Origin: CAWBQO01 sp963790965
GTDB lineage: Bacteria > Bacteroidota > Rhodothermia > Rhodothermales > DASSAV01
NCBI GenBank assembly: GCA_963790965.1
Contig: CAWBQO010000005.1
Span: 117,809-181,808, forward strand
Length of the DNA: 64,000 bases
Direction: 5' to 3'
Under the pieces are notes generated by a model. It did no database searches. It saw only the letters and a list, made by a program, of their open reading frames with translations, and was not told the origin of the DNA. The translations under genes and the position numbers were made by a program. Numbering within the stretch: the stretch's first letter is position 1; each line of letters opens with the position of its first letter. Positions 45,226 to 53,929 of this stretch are shown one piece after another.

Positions 45226-48200
45226 TTAGAGTGTTTGCGGCAGGTCAAAGTTGAAGAACGCGCGCGCATTCGCGAACGGATTGCTCGTGCTGCGCGTCCG
45301 GAGACTGTACTGCACCGTGACGCCGTTGGGGAACGGCCACTCGAGGTGGTACTCCGTTGCCGCGTCGCGCTGCGTATTGGCAGCCTGCAGCATCCGAAAC
45401 AAGGCCCAGTCACCCTCGAACTCGACCGAGGCAGGCCCCTCCTGCGTAGAAAGACGTAGCGCCGCGCCGGGACGTGCCGGCCAGACAAAAGGCGTCCACG
45501 GACGATAGCTCCCCATCGCATAGGCAAGATTGCGCCCATGAATGTCGATCTCGACCTGGCTTGCCGCTGGAGCCGAAGGCGTTCGGTCGGGAATCTCGGG
45601 CTGTAGTTCAAAATCGAGCTTCAGCACACCGCTGTCATAAAGCCCTTCGCCGATGCGGCGCGCTTGTTCGTAGGCGTTGATCGTCTGCGGGGAAGCAGCA
45701 ATGCCGCGCCCCTCCCACGTCTTGACGCCCTTCCCCGTCGCACCCATGAATGGCGTCAGGTACTGCGTCCAGAAAGTGGCGAGTGTGCCGGTTTGCGGCT
45801 GGAAGAACCGCTCGAAGTCGCCAACGGGTACATCCTGCGTGCTGCCGGCGTCGAGCGGGTAACGCCCTGCGATCTGCGCCCGATAAGGTGCAACGACTTC
45901 TTCCTGCCACCGGTCGTTGAGGTGCGCCTGCCCTTCGTTTACCACCGTGGCCCACGCGGACTTTATCGGGTTGATGAAAAGCGCCGTCCGAAGCTGAGGC
46001 TCAAGCGTCGCGAGGGCGCTTTCTATCGTCTGAATCTGGCTTCTCAGTTCGCCACCGTCCGATGCGGTGATCTGGCGCACGTAGTCGGCAGACTTGCTCC
46101 GGTCCCCGGAGAGGCCGTTCAGCGTGTTGCCGACTTCCGCCAGACTCGCAAGTGCGCGGAGGAGCGCCGGCGAAGTCCCGCCGCTTGCGGCCTTGTCGGC
46201 ATCGAAATCGTGCAGGCGCTTAAAACGAACTTCGAGCGGATGAAGCGCGGGTGCCATGTCTGGTCGGTCGATGTTGCCGTCTGCACCGAGCACCCGCTGT
46301 CCGGCCTGATCCGCTTTCCTTTCAACGACATTCCCGAGCCGACCCGTAACCTCTCCCACGATCCCGGCATCGTAGCGCGTCTGATTCGTGGCGGTTGCAA
46401 GCGCATACAGAATCGGCGAATCGTAGCTGTTGCCGAGGTCGGTCAGGAAGCGCGCCGCCGAGTTCATATCCCGGAACGGCAGGATGGCGAGGGCGCGCAG
46501 GAAACGGTCCCAGGCAGCCCCGTATTCATTAAAATAGATTCGCTCCAACTGCGAAGCGAGTGAGTCCTGGTTCAGCATGGAGGCCGGGAGATCCGCTTCA
46601 ACGTAGCCCATCACCCAGTCCACCCGGTCCGGGGCCTTCGTCTCTCGGTCGAAAGCGTCCTTGACGTACGTGTCCCAGCCGGTGTGGGTGAAGATGCCGG
46701 AAACCTCGGGCGTGTTGGCGAAGAGTTCCAGATACCTTCCTTGAAGCGCGTCGGCAAGCGTAATCGGCGGCAGCGTCGCTTCCCCTTCCTCCTTAATGCG
46801 TTCGTAAACACGCTGCACACTCGGCGGCTCGTAAACCATCCGCCGGGCAATCGCGAGAACGCCCGCATCCGGCTTGAAGGGCTGAACGGCACCGGTCGCA
46901 AGGCCGTCCGCGAAGGCGAGCGCCTGACGCTCGAACTGCGCCTTGATGGCTTCTCGGTCGCCGGCGGACGCCTGCGAGGTGATCGTGCGGCCCGCCGCCG
47001 CCATCGAGTAGCGCACCAGGAATCGGCGATTGACTTCTTCTGAGAGCCGTGGCGCTTCGTTCGTGAGCAGTAAGTACGCCCGCAGATCGCTGTAGAGGGA
47101 GTCCCTCTCCGACTCGGAAAGTAGTCCCGGCCGGCTGGTCACGGACGAGATGCGGCGGCGCAGCCCGTCGAAAGTGGTTTGTTCAACGAGGCTGCGGACC
47201 CTATCGAAGTAAAGGTCGCGAGCGGGAGGCATGACACTCCCGGTACGGTGAAGCCCCAACTGCGTGATCGGCACGCCCCGCGTTTCGATCTGGACCAGGT
47301 TCTCGTGCAGCGCGTCGACGAAGTTCAGCCCCTGCGAGGTGGACACGCCGCCGTCCCAGCGTACGGGGCCCACAAGCGCGGCGGCCGTCTGGATGTGGTT
47401 GAGATCCGCGCGGCTACGCAAGAACGCTTGCGAAAGGGCGAGCAGGAAGAGGACGAGCACGACCAGCGCGGCCACCGAGCCACCGGCCCGGGCCATTCGG
47501 CCGCGCGTGGCCACCCTCGATGTTTGGCGGGCGAGGTACCGGTCCGGAATGACGACATCCGTAAACAGGTCTTTGATGAAGTAGCTCTTCGACTCCTCCA
47601 TCGTCTCCGGCAGCGCCTCGTTCGTCGGCGAGAGGTCGAAGCGCCGGGCCACCGCGCCGATCACCTGATCGATTGGCGCGCCCTCTTGCGTGCCGCTCGT
47701 GAAGTAGAAGCCGCGAAAAATGGGGCTTTCCTGGTAGGGATTCGGCTGGAAGAGCTTCCCGACGAAATAGGCGAGATTCTCCCGGGCCATGTTGAATTCG
47801 AGCGGAAAGACGTAGACCTTGCGCCGATCCTCCCGCTTCATCGCGCGCGCAAGCCGCGTGTCCCGGAGGTTCAACAGCGATTCCTGGAGGCGCGCAAACT
47901 CCTCCTCGAAGAGAGACTTCGGATCGGACTCCTTGAGCTGATCCGCCTCCAGCGTGCTGCCCCATATCTGCTCCCGCTCTTTGCGCGACATTTCCCCGAA
48001 AAACTCCACAAAACCCTTTACGAGATCGCACTTGGTGAAGAGCAGATAGACCGGAAACTGCACCCCAAGCCGCCCAAGCAGCTCGTCGATGCGCTCGCGT
48101 ATGACCGAAGCGTGCCACTCGACGTCCTCGAAAGAAGCTTGCGCAAGCGTTTCGATGCTGATGCCCACCACAATCCCGTTCACCGGACGCCCGGGCCGGT

Positions 48201-48801
48201 GCTTCTTCAGGATGTCCAGGAAAGCCTGCCATTCTTCGGAATCCTCGTGTTCGGTCACGTAGCGCCCCGCTGTGTCGAGAAGGATAGCCGAGTCCGTGAA
48301 GAACCAGTCGCAGTTGCGCGTCCCGCCCACACCGCGGATGCGGTTGGCACCGAGCGGAAAGTTCAGCCCCGAGTTCGCGATGGCGGTGGTCTTGCCCGTG
48401 CCGGGTGGCCCGATGAACATATACCACGGCAAAGCATGGAGCGCGTTCTTCCCACTGCGCCCCCTTCCGAGCCGCGACTCTTTGAGGCGCTGAATGGCGG
48501 CGTCGAACTGCTTCTGCAGCTCATCGATCTCCGGCTGTCGGTCCGGGCGCGTGTTGAGGCGCTGCTGTTGCCCCTGCATCTTGAGCGACTGCTCGATCAG
48601 CGCCGCGTTCTTGCCCGCGCGCATCACCCCGACGGCGAGCGCCACGACGCAGATCAGCAGAATGCCGATGATCGCGAGAAACTGCACAGTGATCGGCCAT
48701 GCCAGCGCCGCCCCGAGAATCAGCACCAGGGCGATCAGGAAGACGACACCGAGGCCGATCAAGAAGTAAGCGCTCTTCAGAAAAGAAAAGATGCGTCTCA
48801 T
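45226..48801 (-). CDS. tssM: T6SS inner-membrane protein TssM (IcmF)
   Basis: 1191 residues from ATG 48801, normal for TssM. Two N-terminal helices (YFLIGLGVVFLIALVLILGA and LAIIGILLICVVALAVGV) precede a cytosolic ATPase-like domain with Walker A GPPGTGKTTAI and GGTRNCDWFFTDSAILLDTA. A third helix (GSVAALVVLVLFLLALSQAF, about 435) leads to a large periplasmic part ending in the TssJ-binding beta domain (LEWPFPNGVTVQYSLRTRS). With TssL and TssJ it forms the envelope-spanning channel. The Walker motif is intact, which is not true of all TssM. A longer frame to 48930 would run into tssL. Confidence 0.97.
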   Translation of the reverse strand: MRRIFSFLKSAYFLIGLGVVFLIALVLILGAALAWPITVQFLAIIGILLICVVALAVGVMRAGKNAALIEQSLKMQGQQQRLNTRPDRQPEIDELQKQFDAAIQRLKESRLGRGRSGKNALHALPWYMFIGPPGTGKTTAIANSGLNFPLGANRIRGVGGTRNCDWFFTDSAILLDTAGRYVTEHEDSEEWQAFLDILKKHRPGRPVNGIVVGISIETLAQASFEDVEWHASVIRERIDELLGRLGVQFPVYLLFTKCDLVKGFVEFFGEMSRKEREQIWGSTLEADQLKESDPKSLFEEEFARLQESLLNLRDTRLARAMKREDRRKVYVFPLEFNMARENLAYFVGKLFQPNPYQESPIFRGFYFTSGTQEGAPIDQVIGAVARRFDLSPTNEALPETMEESKSYFIKDLFTDVVIPDRYLARQTSRVATRGRMARAGGSVAALVVLVLFLLALSQAFLRSRADLNHIQTAAALVGPVRWDGGVSTSQGLNFVDALHENLVQIETRGVPITQLGLHRTGSVMPPARDLYFDRVRSLVEQTTFDGLRRRISSVTSRPGLLSESERDSLYSDLRAYLLLTNEAPRLSEEVNRRFLVRYSMAAAGRTITSQASAGDREAIKAQFERQALAFADGLATGAVQPFKPDAGVLAIARRMVYEPPSVQRVYERIKEEGEATLPPITLADALQGRYLELFANTPEVSGIFTHTGWDTYVKDAFDRETKAPDRVDWVMGYVEADLPASMLNQDSLASQLERIYFNEYGAAWDRFLRALAILPFRDMNSAARFLTDLGNSYDSPILYALATATNQTRYDAGIVGEVTGRLGNVVERKADQAGQRVLGADGNIDRPDMAPALHPLEVRFKRLHDFDADKAASGGTSPALLRALASLAEVGNTLNGLSGDRSKSADYVRQITASDGGELRSQIQTIESALATLEPQLRTALFINPIKSAWATVVNEGQAHLNDRWQEEVVAPYRAQIAGRYPLDAGSTQDVPVGDFERFFQPQTGTLATFWTQYLTPFMGATGKGVKTWEGRGIAASPQTINAYEQARRIGEGLYDSGVLKLDFELQPEIPDRTPSAPAASQVEIDIHGRNLAYAMGSYRPWTPFVWPARPGAALRLSTQEGPASVEFEGDWALFRMLQAANTQRDAATEYHLEWPFPNGVTVQYSLRTRSTSNPFANARAFFNFDLPQTL

Positions 48802-48839
48802 AACGAAAACCCGCGGGAGTTCAACACGAGAAAAATAGT

Positions 48840-49586
48840 TCAGGGCGTAAGTGTCGTCCTTGGCTCGGCCTCGATTGCCGCGGCGACGCGGTCGGCATGG
48901 TGTTCCACCAGCACCTGCGCCGTGAACCACGCGCCGAGCGCGACGAACAGAACGAAAGCCAGGATCACCCAGAGGGGCAGCTTGCTTCGGACCTCACTCG
49001 CCGCTTGCCCGCGAGGGCGGCCGTGCGGCGAAAGCGGCCCCACCTTCATGCCGGGCACCTTGCAGAGCTGACTGTGCGCGTCCTCGACCACCTGCCGCAG
49101 TCGCTCCTGATCGTACAGAAGGTATTTACCCTTGAAGCCGAGTGCTACGCACAGGTAGTAAACCTCCAACACATCCGCATGGAGTGTCGGCTGCGACTGA
49201 AGCCCGTCGAGGCGCACGAAAAACTCCTCCCCTGCATCGTACCTGTTGTACCGCTCGAGCTGCAGCGGGCGGGCGATCCAGCGGTCCTTCTCCGACCATT
49301 CCGAGGATAGAATCGTCTCGTCGAGCAAAGCCACGAGGGCGAACGAGGCCGACTGCACGTCCTGCGGCATAAAGCCCAGCCGCGCGGCGTCACGCTCGGA
49401 GAGATCCAGCAGCTGCTTGACGCGGCGGCGCAACAGATCGGCGTCGCCAAACTCTCCGGATTCGCGGAGCTGGAGCGCGAGCGCGTAACAGGGGGCGTAA
49501 AGCTCCGCCAGGCGCTGCTTCTGCGTCTCGTCGAACAGGACGGGCGGCGGTTCCGACTGAGTCGGTCTTTCGGCGGTTTTTAGCAT
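48840..49586 (-). CDS. tssL: T6SS inner-membrane protein TssL (DotU)
   Basis: 248 residues. The DotU domain (about 25-190) has LYAPCYALALQLRESGEFGD, LRRRVKQLLDLSERDAARLG, FALVALLDETILSSEWSEKD and VYYLCVALGFKGKYLLY. A single C-terminal transmembrane helix (LPLWVILAFVLFVALGAWFT, about 203-222) ends the protein without an OmpA domain. It starts 17 bases after the tssK stop and is followed by tssM after 38 bases. Confidence 0.95.
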   Translation of the reverse strand: MLKTAERPTQSEPPPVLFDETQKQRLAELYAPCYALALQLRESGEFGDADLLRRRVKQLLDLSERDAARLGFMPQDVQSASFALVALLDETILSSEWSEKDRWIARPLQLERYNRYDAGEEFFVRLDGLQSQPTLHADVLEVYYLCVALGFKGKYLLYDQERLRQVVEDAHSQLCKVPGMKVGPLSPHGRPRGQAASEVRSKLPLWVILAFVLFVALGAWFTAQVLVEHHADRVAAAIEAEPRTTLTP

Positions 49587-49602
49587 GGTACTTGGTCAGT
49601 GG

Positions 49603-50968
49603 CTACGGCCTGTCGACCGCGATGAGCTGTATGTTCACTTCCGCAAACTCGGCAGGGATGAACAGGCTCAGCGCGCCGCTCTCGACCACGGCATCCCAGA
49701 AGGGACCCCGTTTCTGCACCTGGAAATAGTTCGCCTGCCCGTCCATCGGAACGCCCGGCGGAAGCCGGTTCGTGTGCTCGACCACCAGCGCCCGGGTGTA
49801 GCTGCGAAGCACCGCGTCGATCGTCTCCGGAGACGCAATGCGCAGCATTTTTGGAATCTCGCTGACGAGCATCTCCTCCGCATGTCGCTCGCTGCGCGCC
49901 ATCAGGAAGAAGCTGCGACCGCTCGAGGGTGTCACGATCTATGCGAGCCATAAAAAGCCCCTCCCGAACCCGCTCCAACTTAATGAGCGTGTAGTTCGCC
50001 CTCGGCGCAGCGGTGCCGAGCAGCTCGCGCAGCGCTTCATCCATGGCGTTGAAGCACGCCGACGGACGCGCATGGTCGTACACGGGAAAGTCGCGGGGGC
50101 TGATCTGCGAATCGAGCACCCAATTGGATAGCTGCCCGGCCAGCCCGAGCAGTAACCTGTAAAGGCTTTCCGGATGCCCTTCCGCCAGACTGTGGAAGTG
50201 GTTGAGCAGCGGCGTGGCCCCACTGATGGCACCCGAGAGGCCCAGCGTAGCAACGTCGGCCGGCGAAAGCTCGCGCTGCGCGAGGATGTTCCGGCGCCTT
50301 TCCGTCATTGCTGCGCCTCTGGAAACCAGCACTTCAAGCAAGCGGCGCGCTATCGTGAGAAGCCGATCGGAGGCCGCAATGCTCAAGGAAGGCGGAATGA
50401 ACGACTCGTTCAGTATGAACTCGCCCGTCGGCCCTCGTTTCACTTCCGCGATCTGCAGAGTGGTGTAGTCTGTTAGCGATTCGCGCCCGAGACGAAGCCG
50501 CAGATTCGGAAAAGCGACCTCGATAGGCCGGTCATCCGCTCCGGTGTTGGCATCCGAGACGACCATGGTGTCCGCCCGGTAGCGCGTCTCGCGGCTTGCG
50601 GCACTGCCTTGAAGCGCGAAGCTACCGCCGCTCACGCCCTCGAGCGGAAGCGCGAGGAAGACCGGCATCACGTCGTCGGTGGCCGCAAAATGCTCCTGGA
50701 TGCTGCGAGGGGCCGGGACAGGCTCTGAATCGGGAAAATCGAAGACAAAGCCATCCGGGAGGACGCCGCTCGCCTTCTGAAGCGCAAACTGCCCGTTGGC
50801 AAGCGCTTCCCGGTCGACGCGCAGCCGGAGCAAGCCGTAATCGAAGGGCGTCATCGAGCGGAAGCGCGCGTCGAGCGTGCCTTCCTGATAACGATCCCAC
50901 TGTTGCAGATGGTGCGGATCGAGCGTCATGCCCTCGAACCACACGACCCGCCTGCGTTCATACGCCAT
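49603..50968 (-). pseudogene. tssK: T6SS baseplate subunit TssK, frameshifted
   Basis: The first frame starts at ATG 50968 with the classic TssK opening RRVVWFEGMTLDPHHLQQWD and keeps family sequence up to FMARIDRDTLE (YTLIKLERVREGLF). It then reads as low-complexity sequence to 49580. The true C-terminal part continues in another frame as GRSFFLMARSERHAEEMLVS and IPKMLRIASPETIDAVL, with GVPMDGQANYFQVQKRGPFW, and stops at 49603. Deleting one base in GAGCGGTCG (minus strand, 49919-49924) joins the two into a normal protein of about 454 residues. TssK is essential for baseplate-membrane docking, so a real break would inactivate the system. Confidence 0.85.
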
Positions 50969-51105
50969 GCATACCCCTGAAAGCTTGATGAACCTTCCGG
51001 CTCAGGAACGAATAGAGCGCAACTCTCCCACAGGCGCTGCCCAAACGCCGGGAACTGCTCTAACAAAGCGTCCAGGAAACCGGCAGGCGCGCCGGTGGAC
51101 GGGAC

Positions 51106-51555
51106 CTATTCCGTATCGACGATAAGGCCGGTTTCTCCAACCCTCACGCTAACGCGCTTTCCTTTCACCTCTTTGGCCGGAAAGATGGCGCGCCAGTTAT
51201 CCGCCACCGGATTGCGCAAATCTGCCGCAACACCGATGTATTTAACGTCTTTTTCGATCTTCAAGTCTATCTCCCGGGCCTGATCGGGATAAATGACGTA
51301 CTCCTGCGTCGGCCGGAGAAGCTCATTGCCAAGCGCCTCCTCGTCGCTGCGCCAGAAGGACTCCACTGTGGAGCGGGTGAACTTTGTGTTGTTTGAAAGC
51401 TCGTAGATGCGCACCACGGCAGCGTTTCCGCCGCTATTCATGTCCGGGCCGCCCCGAAGCGTCATCTCCATTGGACCTTTGCAGCCCACGGACCAGCCCG
51501 CAAGGACCAACAGCACACCCGCCAGTATCCCTTTGCTCTTTAAGATTTTAGTCAT
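51106..51555 (-). CDS. tssJ: T6SS outer-membrane lipoprotein TssJ
   Basis: 149 residues. The signal peptide ends in lipobox SVGC (Cys about 25). The mature part is a short beta-sandwich: MTLRGGPDMNSGGNAAVVRI, YELSNNTKFTRSTVESFW, EYVIYPDQAREIDLKIEKDV and KYIGVAADLRNPVADNWRA. TssJ anchors the TssM periplasmic domain to the outer membrane. It lies 137 bases upstream of tssK and 17 bases after the FHA gene. Confidence 0.94.
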   Translation of the reverse strand: MTKILKSKGILAGVLLVLAGWSVGCKGPMEMTLRGGPDMNSGGNAAVVRIYELSNNTKFTRSTVESFWRSDEEALGNELLRPTQEYVIYPDQAREIDLKIEKDVKYIGVAADLRNPVADNWRAIFPAKEVKGKRVSVRVGETGLIVDTE

Positions 51556-51572
51556 ATTACCCGATGGACCGA

Positions 51573-52772
51573 TTACTTACGGCTCGTGAGCCGCGATAGA
51601 TACGCTTTGATGAAGGCAGGGCGAAATACCCGCCGCTCTGCCACAGACCAGTCCTCTCCGCCCAGCTCGTGCTTCTTCTCGATCAATAGGTCCGTCACGC
51701 GCGCTTTTCGGTGGAGCGAGGAGAGCTGGTTAAGGGCACCCTGCTGTCGTACAGTTTCTTCAATCGCTTCCGGGTCCATCTCATCCAGCAGCGCTTTCGT
51801 GCCCTGCTGAACGCACGCCCGGTAGCCGTCCAGAAGTCCCACTTGGTGGAGCGCGAGATCTTCGGCAACGGACTCGACCTGCGCGCGGCGGCGCTCTGCC
51901 TCTTCGGCGGGCACCGCTTCGGTAAGGTAATCGCGCAGCGCGTCCGCATCGCCGCCGAAGAGCGCAGCGGAGTCAGCGGTGTGGCGTATAGTTTGGCCAA
52001 TGAACTCGTTGCGGAACTGCCCCGGCATCCCGGCGACGCGCACGAAGAGCCGGAGAAACGTGTCGAGCAGCGGTCCGCTCTCGGCGTCAGTTGCCGGCGC
52101 GACCCCTTTCTGCGACTCAAAGGCTGCCGCATAAGGCGGCTGCGCGGCGTAGACTTCGCGCGCGTAGGGTGCCGGCTCGGCCGCGGGCTGCGGCGGAATA
52201 TCGACATACGCACCGAAGGACGGCGAAGCTGCGGCCGGGCCGAACGCGCGCGCAATGATCACGTCCACTTCATCCTCTCCGGAGGCGGCGCCGGCGCGTT
52301 CAAGCGCATCCACGAGCGCGTCGGCGCGTCGCGCGGGCTGCTCGCGCTCGAAGCGGGTGCGCAGCGCGGAGAGCGCCTTGACAAAGGCAGCCGCATCGTC
52401 CTCGAACGGGTTGGCGAAACTTGCGTCGAAAACCGTACGATCCTCGGCAGGAGCGTCCGCAAACGTCACTTCGAAAGTGACCTCAAACTCGCCCAGACGA
52501 ACGGCGTCGCCGGTCCGGAGATCGTACGGGATGCCCGCCTGCACCCGTTTCCCGTTGAGGTAGGTGAAGTTCTTGCTGCCGAGGTCCCAAAGTTCGTAAG
52601 CATCCCCGGAGCGTTTAATCTCAGCATGTTGCTTGCTGATGACCCGCTGCTGATCCGGGAGGGTGAGGTCCGCTGCGCTGTCGCGGCCGAGCACGACGCG
52701 CTCCTGCGAAAAAACGTACTCATCCGGCGCGTCCGCGGAGGCGCTGCGCGAGACAAGGAGCCGAATAGGCAT
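51573..52772 (-). CDS. tagH: FHA-domain T6SS protein TagH
   Basis: 399 residues. The N-terminal FHA domain (about 20-100) has ERVVLGRDSAADLTLPD, QRVISKQHAEI and WDLGSKNFTYLNGKRV. A variable Ala/Pro/Tyr middle follows. The C-terminal domain (about 225-399) matches the TagH/Fha end: GPLLDTFLRLFVRVAGMPGQ, RNEFIGQTI, LLDEMDPEAIEETVRQ, FRPAFIKAYLSRL. Phosphorylation of this protein by the PpkA-type kinase usually triggers assembly. The conserved Asn after the STNG-like loop is replaced by KNFTY, a mild departure. It is the first gene of the locus in the direction of transcription. Confidence 0.93.
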   Translation of the reverse strand: MPIRLLVSRSASADAPDEYVFSQERVVLGRDSAADLTLPDQQRVISKQHAEIKRSGDAYELWDLGSKNFTYLNGKRVQAGIPYDLRTGDAVRLGEFEVTFEVTFADAPAEDRTVFDASFANPFEDDAAAFVKALSALRTRFEREQPARRADALVDALERAGAASGEDEVDVIIARAFGPAAASPSFGAYVDIPPQPAAEPAPYAREVYAAQPPYAAAFESQKGVAPATDAESGPLLDTFLRLFVRVAGMPGQFRNEFIGQTIRHTADSAALFGGDADALRDYLTEAVPAEEAERRRAQVESVAEDLALHQVGLLDGYRACVQQGTKALLDEMDPEAIEETVRQQGALNQLSSLHRKARVTDLLIEKKHELGGEDWSVAERRVFRPAFIKAYLSRLTSRK

Positions 52773-53391
52773 AGGCGCGGGCAGGTGAGGGATGGGCGGC
52801 GTAAGAACCGGCTTGCGGGAAGAGCCTCGCCGCCGTCAAGGGGTTTCTTGTGAACAAGGTATGAAGCTCCGCCAAAAGAAACCACCGTCTTTTGGCGCAA
52901 CGTTGGCGTGGCCTCGGGTGGAGCGTATTACTTCCACGACCGGGTTTACCCGACCCCCGGACCCGCACAAGTACACGCGACGCATTGCAGCGCCGTGGCG
53001 GGCAGCGTACGCCACGGCTGGTATTCCGAGAAGGCAAACGGCCCTTCCCCCATCGGCCACGGCGCCGTTCGCCGGCAAAGCGGCCCGTCCACCGCCGGGG
53101 CGGGCGGTTGACGAATGCCCTGAACGTGCAGGGTTGCGTCTTTTTCCCGCCGCTCTGGGCGTATCCCTCAGCTCCTGCGCAATGTAGTGGGGTAAGTGTC
53201 CCAGATGTACCTGCCGTGCGCTCGCCTCACTCACGCTAATAAAATGCGGACCGTGTTCTACCGACGTTTGCTGCCATACAGCGCCCTCTATTCTTCGTAA
53301 AGAGACAAAGGATGCGCTCGGCATCATTCATCCGCAACCGTTCAAAGGAAAGAATAGAGCATGCTCTTAATATCTTTACTTGGAGCCTGCT

Positions 53392-53552
53392 GAAGCAATA
53401 GAACGCCCTGTTTGCGGCTGGCGATACGGACCAACGTACAAACGCAACCTCCCCCTTGAGGGGGATTCAAGGGGGTGTTAGGCCGCATTCCAGTCATAGA
53501 CACGGCCCCGAATATCCGCGTTACATCCCACCAATAGCAAGTCAACAGCCTC
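53392..53552 (+). repeat. Dispersed repeat R1, copy 2
   Basis: Counterpart of 43795-43951, in the same orientation. The core 53441-53483 includes the hairpin CCCCCTTGA (53451-53459) and TCAAGGGGG (53467-53475). It diverges from copy 1 outside the core, as expected of an old family. Confidence 0.8.
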
Positions 53553-53572
53553 TTAGCTTTCGTAAAGGGCAG

Positions 53573-53593
53573 ATCCTTCACTGCGTTCAGGAT
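53573..53593 (-). repeat. 21-base hairpin repeat R2, copy b (inverted)
   Basis: Exact inverse of copy a at 44128. The match extends into a shared flank of about 12 bases (GTAAAGGGCAG against GTAAAGGCAG). It lies just 3' of R1 copy 2, as copy a lies 3' of R1 copy 1 but in the opposite orientation. Confidence 0.8.
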
Positions 53594-53663
53594 GACAAGT
53601 AGGGATGTTGGAGATGGCGATAATTAAAGGACCACAAGGAAGGCAGTACCTTACCCGCGTGTC

Positions 53664-53684
53664 ATGCTGAGCGAAGCGAAGCAT
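53664..53684 (+). repeat. 21-base hairpin repeat R2, copy c (variant arms)
   Basis: ATGCTGAGCGAAGCGAAGCA(T): the core GAGCGAAGCGA is a variant of the GAACGCAGTGA core, and both arms change together from ATCCT/AGGAT to ATGCT/AGCAT. The compensatory change supports a selected hairpin. Confidence 0.75.
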
Positions 53685-53929
53685 CTCGGCCTTGCTTAAA
53701 GCCGCCTTTTGTTCGATTCAGATTGATTTTTTTGTCGGGCCGGCTTCACCTTGTTACAACGGTCTCTCAGGAAACGCCGTGAGGGTCATTCCGCCCATCG
53801 GTCGCGTAACAATCGAACCAACAGACAACACGGTGGCCTTGGGCGAACCGGTCCGCTATCGCGTTCAAATCTATAGCCCTGATGGGGCAGAGAAGCACGG
53901 ATTACCGACCGCAGTCGCTACGCGCCTGC

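Larger units (their letters stand above)
52773..53929. other. Gene-poor region upstream of the T6SS locus
   Basis: 1157 bases between two gene sets. The open frames (up to 163 codons) are Arg/Pro/Gly-rich and unlike proteins. It contains repeat R1 copy 2 and R2 copies b and c, and a possible Ig-like coding fragment at about 53779-53964. The promoter for tagH must be near 52773-52900, but no clear hexamer pair was found. Confidence 0.5.

Noticed and set aside
47179..49071. 630-codon plus-strand frame opposite tssM/tssL
   Set aside because: An antisense shadow across the boundary of two well-supported genes.
52836..53327. Open frames on both strands (up to 163 codons) between tagH and the glycosyltransferase
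   Set aside because: Arg/Pro/Gly-rich, with no start context, no domain and mutually overlapping frames; I treat the stretch as noncoding.
43795..53684. CRISPR array
   Set aside because: The repeats are few, widely separated and without regular spacers.
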